DNA from: an uncultured Methylococcaceae bacterium
GTDB lineage: Bacteria; Pseudomonadota; Gammaproteobacteria; Methylococcales; Methylomonadaceae
Assembly (NCBI GenBank): GCA_903873045.1
Contig: CAIQND010000175.1
Span: 1-5,140, forward strand
Reading direction: 5' to 3'
DNA length: 5,140 bases
In this document: piece by piece, positions 1-5,140 of the stretch
How the letters are laid out: each line of letters starts with the position of its first letter
How positions within the stretch are numbered: the first letter of the stretch is position 1
The notes under the pieces: generated by a model
Databases searched by the model: none
Seen by the model: only the letters and a program-made list of their open reading frames with translations
Told to the model about the DNA's origin: nothing
Made by a program: the position numbers and the translations under genes

Positions 1-1761
1 GCTGTCGCGTATCTTTTCACGACCTTCCTGATTACTCCAATTCATCAGCTCTTTAGCGCTGACCGCCATGCCATTAAACTTCTCTAAAACAGCATTCCGG
101 TTATCCAGACCCGCAGTTGATTGCCCATCAACCAATACGGTTGTGCTTCCTGCTTGATATTCCAGTGTTTTATGGGGTAACAAAGCAGCCATACCTAATT
201 GCGTATAACTGGGCAACACGCCTAATTGCGATGATAATTCTGCTTTAAAGCGCTTCTCACCATTGATAATAACGGTCAGTTCCTCGGCAATCTCATAACG
301 CAGGGCATCGGAAATAATCACAAAAATGCGCTTGGTTTGTTTAGCAGCAATCCGTGGCTTAACAGCTTCTTCATAGAATTTGTATTGCGAAGCAATACCC
401 GACAACCGCCAGCTTTCCAGCCGCTGTTCATTGTCCAACAGACGATCCCAAGCAGTGCCCAGTTCATAAAGATACCAGTTGGTGTAAAGGCTCTCAACCG
501 CCTCATCCAGTTGCCTGAGTATCTCGGCACCAATATTCACCAACGCTTGTACATGCTCGTTAAAAAGACGGTACGCCTGATCAAATTGATACAGATCCGT
601 CACATAAGCATCGTACATTGCCTTGCTTGACTCATAATGAAAGCCATCAACAAAGCGCTGCCGTAAATGCAGCAACAACTCTGCATTGCGCATGGCTTCA
701 TAGATCGCCGCATACTCCTTTCGGGATAAACACCAATGGCCGACCAAACGACGCGAGAGTATGGTTTCAAACAACGAACGATCCAATGACTTGGCGCTAT
801 CCAATAAGTCACGCACCAAGCCACGGATGATGGCTTGTTCAACAACTTCAAAGCTGCCACATTCGACCAACTGATTGGGCTGATAATGAGCGCACTTGTC
901 AGCCACTTCCAGCTTCTGTCCCAGCAACTGGGAAATAGTGTCGTGATACTGCGCAGTGCTGCGACTGTCACGCCAGCCCGCCATAAAAGCCAAGGCGGTT
1001 GCCCGACCGGAAGACGTTTTCAGCACATTATTAAGCAACCAGTCGCGATCCGCTGCGTCAATCTGGCTCCACAATTCAGTGCAAAACAGCTTTAGCGCAA
1101 AATCAGGCAAGCCGGGCTCTTTTGCCTCATAGCCAAACTCTTCAGCCAAATTAAGCCATAAAGCATCAGCCAGATTAAATTTGGTAACCGCCTCTATTAA
1201 TGGCAGCTCGTCAGTCTCAAGCCCTACGGCATAGTCCTTTAGCAAGCTTAAAAGAATATCGGACACAGACGCCGAATCAGCCTTGACCACAACGACCAGC
1301 ATTTTACGATCCAATGAACGCTCATCTTCGTTTTCAGTGATGTAGCGTTTCAACGCGGTAATGCGCTGTTTACTGGCAAAAAAGTCTTGTCGATTGCGGA
1401 TATGCGCTCTCAACGACATCTTTTGGATACCTAGTTCGTTAAGCAATAGTGAACTGGCATCGGCGTAAAACTGTTCACTGTACAAACGAATATCCAGAAA
1501 CCAATCCTTATCGGGATCAGGCTCTGCATAAGGAAAGTACAACAAAAAACGGCCTTCAGGCTCATCCAGCTCTATACGTTTCTTGGTCTCAAAAATAGAA
1601 CGACCGACCATATTCAGCACCGTCACATTCGGTATAACAAGACTCGAAAGCGCTTCCTGAAAGCTCTGTTCAGGGTCGTACCAGAATAACAATCGGCATT
1701 CTTTAGCAGACCCTATGGCGAACTTGGCTTCGATGCCTTGCTGTAATTGAGTAATGTCCAT
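1..1761 (-). CDS. pglZ: BREX type 1 phosphatase-like protein PglZ/BrxZ, 3' end cut by window edge
   Basis: The reading frame is open from an ATG at 1761 to position 1 with no stop, giving 587 residues. This is the N-terminal and central part of a protein that is usually about 800-870 residues. It begins MDITQLQQGIEAKFAIG, followed by a strand LLFWYDPEQ typical of PglZ N-termini. A mostly helical middle follows. The alkaline-phosphatase-superfamily core starts near residue 478: RIFVIISDALRYE places the presumed metal-binding Asp at D485. GVLPSYTQLGMAALLPH (514-530) places the presumed nucleophile at T520. Both are intact, so the catalytic core looks functional as far as it is visible. PglZ is an essential core component of BREX, needed with PglX for host methylation and phage exclusion; its exact substrate is not settled. 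The ATG overlaps the fic stop (TAATG), and the only ribosome-binding hint is a weak GGAA upstream, so translation is probably coupled to fic. The remaining C-terminus and brxL are expected beyond position 1. Identification is by recognised motifs and by pairing with pglX. Confidence 0.95.
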   Translation of the reverse strand, partial: MDITQLQQGIEAKFAIGSAKECRLLFWYDPEQSFQEALSSLVIPNVTVLNMVGRSIFETKKRIELDEPEGRFLLYFPYAEPDPDKDWFLDIRLYSEQFYADASSLLLNELGIQKMSLRAHIRNRQDFFASKQRITALKRYITENEDERSLDRKMLVVVVKADSASVSDILLSLLKDYAVGLETDELPLIEAVTKFNLADALWLNLAEEFGYEAKEPGLPDFALKLFCTELWSQIDAADRDWLLNNVLKTSSGRATALAFMAGWRDSRSTAQYHDTISQLLGQKLEVADKCAHYQPNQLVECGSFEVVEQAIIRGLVRDLLDSAKSLDRSLFETILSRRLVGHWCLSRKEYAAIYEAMRNAELLLHLRQRFVDGFHYESSKAMYDAYVTDLYQFDQAYRLFNEHVQALVNIGAEILRQLDEAVESLYTNWYLYELGTAWDRLLDNEQRLESWRLSGIASQYKFYEEAVKPRIAAKQTKRIFVIISDALRYEIAEELTVIINGEKRFKAELSSQLGVLPSYTQLGMAALLPHKTLEYQAGSTTVLVDGQSTAGLDNRNAVLEKFNGMAVSAKELMNWSNQEGREKIRDS

Positions 1762-1763
1762 TA
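1759..1763 (-). other. TAATG stop-start overlap, fic to pglZ
   Basis: The fic TAA and the pglZ ATG share one base. Expression of the BREX core gene pglZ thus probably depends in part on translation through fic. Upstream there is only a weak GGAA, about 9 nt before the ATG. Confidence 0.8.
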
Positions 1764-2774
1764 ACTGTTTTCCATTTTGAGTCGATATTTTTGTTTTGAG
1801 CTGGTGGGTTTATCTGGGATCGTAGGTTCGACCAAGCCGGCCTTAATCAAGGGGTTTAAAATTTGATCCTTGAACTTGGTGCGGTCAGTTCTTTTTAATA
1901 GGGTCATCAATTCTTTCAAACTCATCTCACCCATAATATTATCAAGCACATGCCGTTGATCAGAGTTTAACACAGACTTGGTGCCAACTTGATGCCTACT
2001 TGGTGCCATCACCACCTCTTGCATAGCCGAAAGCAGGGCTTTCAACATAAACTCGATAAAACCTGTGGCATCACTGGCTTTATCGGCTTCACTTAAAGCC
2101 GCGTAATATTCAATTTGTTGATTACGAATAACGGTTTCTACCGGTAAAAACGCTAACTCAGGTTTCCATTTGGACAAGATCAAGGTTTGCCATAAACGCC
2201 CCATGCGGCCATTACCATCACTAAACGGATGAATAAACTCAAACTCATAATAAAACACGCAACTTGCCACCAGTGGGTGTACGGTCATTTGTTTCAACCA
2301 GTCCAATAAATCCGTCATTAAACGGTCTACCTGACTGGGCGGCGGTGCCATGTGCATCAGTTGCTTATCACTATAAACTCCCACACCAGACTTCCGCCAC
2401 TTGCCTGCATCGTCAACCAAACCATGCATCAAGCTACTATGCGCAACCAATAAATGTGAAGAATTATAAGGTTGCCAGAACGGCATCTTTTCATAAGCAG
2501 CAAATGCGTTATGCACTTCCTGAATTTCACGAGGTAAACCCAGTACCCGTTTGCCATCCAATACCGCAGTCACCTGCTCAATGGTCAAACTATTATGCTC
2601 AATCGCCAGTGAAGCCTGAATGGTGCGAATACGATTACCACGGCGTAATTGCGGAGAAAAAGTCTCATCGGAATTACCCAACAAAGCACTCCAACGCCCA
2701 AGCTGCTCACTGATATCAGCAACCAAGGTCAGAATATCCGAGGTGATTTGAAAAGGCGGTTGATAGGCTGGCAT
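1761..2774 (-). CDS. Fic-family protein (likely AMPylase or other NMP transferase) with C-terminal winged helix
   Basis: This encodes 337 residues from the ATG at 2774. I prefer this start to the in-frame TTG at 2801: the TTG lies inside the upstream gene without a Shine-Dalgarno, and relatives typically begin close to the PAYQPPFQIT segment. The Fic active-site motif is complete at residues 182-193 (HPFSDGNGRMGR), with catalytic H182, acidic D186 and phosphate-binding R193. An N-terminal inhibitory helix is recognisable as SLAIEHN (55-61). Inhibitory E59 is kept, but the following residue is His instead of the usual Gly or Asn. This fits class II, self-inhibited Fic proteins, and no separate antitoxin gene is present. 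Residues around 256-266 form a repetitive linker. From about 270 to the end is a winged-helix-like domain (LMTLLKRTDRTKF, then DKPTSSKQKYRL), which may bind DNA or a partner. Fic enzymes usually transfer AMP from ATP to a hydroxyl on a target protein; the target here is unknown. The gene lies between DUF4435 and pglZ, 5 nt after the former and overlapping the latter by 1 nt. Confidence 0.93.
   Translation of the reverse strand: MPAYQPPFQITSDILTLVADISEQLGRWSALLGNSDETFSPQLRRGNRIRTIQASLAIEHNSLTIEQVTAVLDGKRVLGLPREIQEVHNAFAAYEKMPFWQPYNSSHLLVAHSSLMHGLVDDAGKWRKSGVGVYSDKQLMHMAPPPSQVDRLMTDLLDWLKQMTVHPLVASCVFYYEFEFIHPFSDGNGRMGRLWQTLILSKWKPELAFLPVETVIRNQQIEYYAALSEADKASDATGFIEFMLKALLSAMQEVVMAPSRHQVGTKSVLNSDQRHVLDNIMGEMSLKELMTLLKRTDRTKFKDQILNPLIKAGLVEPTIPDKPTSSKQKYRLKMENS
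1976..2008 (-). repeat. Three 11-bp tandem units in the fic linker
   Basis: On the minus strand the units read TGGCACCAAGT, AGGCATCAAGT and TGGCACCAAGT, directly abutting. The outer two are identical, and the middle differs at two positions. Three units make 33 nt, so the frame is kept, and the protein reads approximately MAPSRHQVGTK (residues 256-266). The array lies between the Fic catalytic domain and the winged helix. Gain or loss of one unit would shift the frame. From memory, related Fic proteins carry similar VGTKS/PSRHQ repeats of varying number here, so this may be a family trait. Confidence 0.8.
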
Positions 2775-2779
2775 TCGGC

Positions 2780-3592
2780 TTATAAACCCATTTTTTGCCA
2801 AAGCGGCATCAGATCATCCGGTACAGGTAAAGTGCTAAAAATAGCTTGCTGACGATGGTTAGCGGATTTCTGACCAAGAAGATCATTAAGCAGCGGATTA
2901 ACAACCCGCTCGTAAAATAATTTTCCGTGAAAACAGTACTTAAACTGCTCATTTTCACTTTGACCAGCGACAGCGGTTAAAGCCTGCTGATATTGCTGCC
3001 AGATTTGCCCAGGCTCCAGAAAACTATGCCACTCCACCAACTTCTGCTTGATTTCTTCATCATTAGTGGCAATATCAGGATCAAGTAAGGCTTCTTTAAA
3101 ACCGATAATACGCAAACCTTCCCACAACGGATTAATCACCGCCCATAACACGCCATGACAACGCCAGCGTAGCAAGTCAGCTTTAATGATTTGATTTAAT
3201 GCTTCCACTCCGCCCGTAATTTTTGCCTGCTGTTTTACGGGTAAAGCCAGCCAAAGCTCTTCAGGGACAATCAGATAGTTTTCAATACAATAGCGAGGTA
3301 AAACCCATAGGTTGTTAATTTCACTTTGAATGTCATCAATTTTTTGCTGTGACCACTCATCACGGTCAACTACGCCAATCCATTTAGCTTCCTTTTTGAC
3401 AATAGCCAGCACTTCGGTTTTTTTACCGGCCAAAGCCACAACCCAATGTCTTGCCCAATCAGGATGAACCTTGGTTAAAAAACTTTCAAAAGCATTAATA
3501 TCATCTGTTCCTTCTACAATCAGCGCCCGTTTTTGAGTATTACCTATTAATTGCTCACGTATCGCCTGAATACGCTCATCTGTCTTACTCAT
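2780..3592 (-). CDS. DUF4435 TOPRIM-like protein, AriB-like putative nuclease effector
   Basis: This 270-residue protein has the hallmarks of the DUF4435 family, a TOPRIM-like fold found beside ABC-type ATPases in defence loci. The TOPRIM glutamate motif is ALIVEGTDD at 24-31 (E27, with D30). The DxD motif is GVVDRDEW at 73-80 (D76, D78). The family-typical RYCIENYL follows at 100-107, and an FHGK segment at 221-224 (K224) near the C-terminal third may complete the active site. In PARIS, the DUF4435 protein AriB is the nuclease effector, held by the ATPase AriA until a phage anti-restriction protein releases it; it then cleaves a host tRNA. A similar role here is inference from architecture and order. 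The ATG overlaps the ATPase stop (ATGA), with no strong ribosome-binding site, so translation is probably coupled to the ATPase gene. All expected acidic residues are present, so it looks active. It could alternatively be an OLD-like DNA nuclease partner with a different trigger. Confidence 0.88.
   Translation of the reverse strand: MSKTDERIQAIREQLIGNTQKRALIVEGTDDINAFESFLTKVHPDWARHWVVALAGKKTEVLAIVKKEAKWIGVVDRDEWSQQKIDDIQSEINNLWVLPRYCIENYLIVPEELWLALPVKQQAKITGGVEALNQIIKADLLRWRCHGVLWAVINPLWEGLRIIGFKEALLDPDIATNDEEIKQKLVEWHSFLEPGQIWQQYQQALTAVAGQSENEQFKYCFHGKLFYERVVNPLLNDLLGQKSANHRQQAIFSTLPVPDDLMPLWQKMGL
3589..3592 (-). other. ATGA stop-start overlap, ATPase to DUF4435
   Basis: The TGA of the ATPase gene and the ATG of the DUF4435 gene share two bases. 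With no clear ribosome-binding site upstream (GAGTTGAGCCGCA precedes the ATG), terminating ribosomes probably reinitiate. This would tie the amount of DUF4435 protein to that of its ATPase partner. Confidence 0.85.
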
Positions 3593-4653
3593 TGCGGCTC
3601 AACTCTGGTTTTCAGCTCAATGCGTTTGCCCTGATTTTCATAACGATGCCAAACATCAACCGCATGGGAAGTGATGATCAATTGACCGTCCCGCTCTTTA
3701 ACCAATTGTTCAATAGTAGCCAACAAAGAGCCAATTAATGAGGGATGCAGATAAAGATCCGGCTCATCAATCAAGACAATGCCGCCATTTTGCATCCAGC
3801 GACTAATTAGATAAATCAAAATCAACACCTGATGCTCACCGGCGCTCAGCTCATCAAGTGAATGACTAACACCACGCTGACCTTTAAGTTTGACTCTTAA
3901 TCGACTTTCGCCTGGTTTTATATCGGGGTCAATTTCTTTACCGGATAAAAACTGATTTAGGTTGCGGATAACCTCGTGATATTTATGTAACTGTGACGTT
4001 TTTAAATTGATTAACGAAGCTTCCAGTTGTCCCTGCCAATCTTCTGATACCTGATACTTGGTTAACCAGCGTTGCGCTAAGGCATCGGGCAAAGACTCGG
4101 ACACATTACGTTTAGGCGCTACCCACCGCCGTTCTTCAGCATCCAGGTAGATTAAATTAGGGGCATCCACTTTGTCATGAGTCAAAATCAACCGCTTGCG
4201 ACTTTCAGCCCACGGATTTAAAAAGCCCTCATTATCTAAATCAAAATTGAGCAACGTTCTTTTGTTATCATTTCCAGTCGACTCACCCGTTAACCAAGTC
4301 ACTTCATGATGATTTTGTAAAAGCTCGTTAACCCAATCGCACTTGCCAACAATTAAGCCAACAGGATGATTATAAAATGGCTGAATTCCGTCAAAAACAA
4401 CTGCAAGCCCATCCCAACGCTGCAACCAGGCTCTGGCCTTATGGCTTGGTGGTAGAACTTTACGCTGATCCAACCAGTAACCAGCGGCATCCCACAACAT
4501 AGCGATTACTCGAAGTAACGTTGATTTGCCGCAACCATTAAGGCCGGTCAGCAATACAGTAGACTCAACTTCTTCAGTCCAATCATTAATCAAAGAAATC
4601 TCACCCTCGGCTAATGGCCCAACACCTTTTGTATAGATAGCTAAAATCTTCAT
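3589..4653 (-). CDS. Compact ABC/AAA_21-type ATPase, AriA-like partner of the DUF4435 protein
   Basis: This 354-residue ATPase of the SMC/RecF-like ABC class has no membrane segments. The Walker A is GLNGCGKST at 37-45 (K43, S44). An ABC signature-like LSAGEHQ lies at 269-275. The Walker B and following glutamate are VLIDEPDLYLHP at 293-304 (D296, E297). The switch histidine is in IITSHAVD at 326-333 (H330). About 220 residues separate Walker A and signature, too short for a long SMC/Rad50 coiled coil, so the insert is compact; it carries an LDAEERRW segment near 170-177. ATPases of this build (AAA_15/AAA_21) partner with TOPRIM or DUF4435 nucleases in OLD, Gabija and PARIS systems. Here the DUF4435 gene directly follows with a 4-nt overlap, which favours the AriA/AriB-type pairing. 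From memory, known AriA proteins are longer, so this may be a divergent or reduced form. The ATG at 4653 is supported by a strong Shine-Dalgarno and lies 3 nt after the pglX stop. Confidence 0.9.
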   Translation of the reverse strand: MKILAIYTKGVGPLAEGEISLINDWTEEVESTVLLTGLNGCGKSTLLRVIAMLWDAAGYWLDQRKVLPPSHKARAWLQRWDGLAVVFDGIQPFYNHPVGLIVGKCDWVNELLQNHHEVTWLTGESTGNDNKRTLLNFDLDNEGFLNPWAESRKRLILTHDKVDAPNLIYLDAEERRWVAPKRNVSESLPDALAQRWLTKYQVSEDWQGQLEASLINLKTSQLHKYHEVIRNLNQFLSGKEIDPDIKPGESRLRVKLKGQRGVSHSLDELSAGEHQVLILIYLISRWMQNGGIVLIDEPDLYLHPSLIGSLLATIEQLVKERDGQLIITSHAVDVWHRYENQGKRIELKTRVEPQ

Positions 4654-4656
4654 TAA

Positions 4657-5140
4657 CTATTCTCCTTTCCCACCGGTCACGGCCTTTACATCCACCAACA
4701 AATCCCCAAACTTGCCATAGTTAACCTTTACGCCATCATCCAGATCGATCTTGATGCGCATATCGGCATAATGTTTAAGCTTGTCATCAAACGCGCGTAG
4801 TTCGGTTTGTTTTTTCTCAAGGGCAATCAGGTCTTTCTTTAACCGTGCGGCTTCAGTGGTACTGGCGTCTTCCATTTGCTTATTTAACTGCATGGCAAAG
4901 GAATCATACTTACCCAGCAAAGGCGTGACATAGCCAGTACGCATCCGCGACAGTGTGCTTTCATTATAACGATGCAAGTAAACCAGACATTCAAAGCCTT
5001 TTTGCTTGCCGGAACTAAACAGCCAATAGATAGGGCGTTTTTTATAGGTTTTCAGGTGATTTTTATAGAATTGGTTGGATAAATAACGACGAATCGTTTC
5101 CAAACTCTGTTCACCGCGTTTGGCCGTCAATCCACTCAGA
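4657..5140 (-). CDS. pglX: BREX type 1 adenine-specific DNA methyltransferase PglX/BrxX, C-terminal fragment
   Basis: The frame is open through the right edge of the window and ends at a TAG (4657-4659), so only the last 160 residues of a roughly 1,200-residue protein are visible. The frame continues upstream of the TTG at 5130 to the window edge, so that codon is internal and not a start. The segment is characteristic of the PglX C-terminus: IRRYLSNQFYKNHLKTYKK, then RPIYWLFSSGK, then LVYLHRYNESTLSRMRT. A charged, probably coiled-coil helix follows (about residues 85-125 of the fragment). The tail contains IDLDDGVKVNYGKFGDLL and ends VKAVTGGKGE. PglX methylates adenine in a non-palindromic site on host DNA to mark self, and is also required for phage exclusion. 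The methyltransferase catalytic motif (NPPY-type) lies outside the window. The next gene starts 3 nt after the stop, in the place where pglZ would normally follow. Confidence 0.93.
   Translation of the reverse strand, partial: LSGLTAKRGEQSLETIRRYLSNQFYKNHLKTYKKRPIYWLFSSGKQKGFECLVYLHRYNESTLSRMRTGYVTPLLGKYDSFAMQLNKQMEDASTTEAARLKKDLIALEKKQTELRAFDDKLKHYADMRIKIDLDDGVKVNYGKFGDLLVDVKAVTGGKGE
4662..4667 (-). promoter_or_regulatory. Strong Shine-Dalgarno for the ATPase gene
   Basis: On the minus strand AAGGAG lies 8 nt upstream of the ATPase ATG, an optimal spacing. It sits inside the last codons of pglX. It is the only strong ribosome-binding site in the window; the three downstream starts rely on overlaps or near-overlaps. 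It fixes the ATPase start at 4653 and suggests fresh initiation at the entry of the inserted block. Confidence 0.85.

Noticed and set aside
194..230. A 10-bp direct repeat (CCTAATTGCG) at 194-203 and 221-230
   Set aside because: It arises from two Gln-Leu-Gly codon runs on either side of the PglZ active-site segment. It is too short and isolated to suggest a function.
318..1095. Several open frames of 70-123 codons on both strands within pglZ
   Set aside because: They are shadows of the continuous 587-codon pglZ frame. They have no recognisable domains and no ribosome-binding sites worth noting.
1761..2774. Fic as the toxin of a Phd/Doc or FicT/FicA toxin-antitoxin pair
   Set aside because: No small antitoxin gene lies on either side, the protein is much longer than Doc, and it carries its own N-terminal inhibitory helix.
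2775..2801. TTG start for Fic at 2801, adding nine residues
   Set aside because: The TTG lies inside the DUF4435 coding region with no Shine-Dalgarno. The ATG at 2774 is 5 nt after the DUF4435 stop and matches the usual N-terminus of the family.
2264..2852. Plus-strand open frames of 149 and 67 codons antisense to fic
   Set aside because: Their translations are low in recognisable motifs and lie opposite the conserved Fic core, so they are best explained as antisense shadows.
2780..4653. Septu or Gabija instead of a PARIS-like pair
   Set aside because: Septu needs an HNH partner and Gabija needs a UvrD-like helicase with a fused ATPase-TOPRIM protein; neither is seen. The DUF4435 partner fits AriB better.
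5128..5130. TTG at 5130 as start of a separate small gene of 157 codons
   Set aside because: The frame continues upstream to the window edge, and the protein matches the C-terminus of PglX, so this codon is internal to a truncated gene.

Overview
The window is an interior piece of a bacterial phage-defence operon. All five genes lie on the minus strand, so transcription runs from position 5140 towards position 1. The two outer genes are cut by the window edges. Both are recognisable BREX type 1 core components: the C-terminus of the PglX (BrxX) adenine methyltransferase at 4657-5140, and the first 587 codons of the PglZ (BrxZ) alkaline-phosphatase-superfamily protein at 1-1761. In a standard type 1 BREX locus (brxA-brxB-brxC-pglX-pglZ-brxL) these two genes are neighbours. 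The rest of the locus should therefore lie outside the window: brxA/B/C beyond 5140 and brxL beyond position 1.

Here three extra genes sit between pglX and pglZ. In transcription order they are a compact ABC/AAA_21-type ATPase (3589-4653), a DUF4435 TOPRIM-like protein (2780-3592), and a class II-like Fic protein with a C-terminal winged helix (1761-2774). The ATPase + DUF4435 pair has the same architecture as the AriA/AriB pair of the PARIS anti-phage system. Ocr-type anti-restriction proteins block BREX and are also known to trigger PARIS, so a PARIS-like pair inside BREX could guard it. That link is an inference, not something the sequence proves.

Packing is extremely tight. There are 3 nt between pglX and the ATPase gene, an ATGA overlap into DUF4435, 5 nt to the preferred Fic start, and a TAATG overlap from fic into pglZ. 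No gene-free stretch, internal terminator or convincing internal promoter is visible, so the five genes look like one translationally coupled transcript. The only strong Shine-Dalgarno sequence precedes the ATPase, the first inserted gene. A small internal oddity is an array of three 11-bp tandem units in the fic linker. The unit is not a multiple of three, so a change in copy number would shift the frame and cost the winged helix.

The protein style and moderate base composition suggest a proteobacterium, probably a gammaproteobacterium. Defence loci transfer readily and no housekeeping gene is present, so taxonomy is weakly supported. There are no RNA genes, insertion sequences, CRISPR arrays or attachment sites that I can support.
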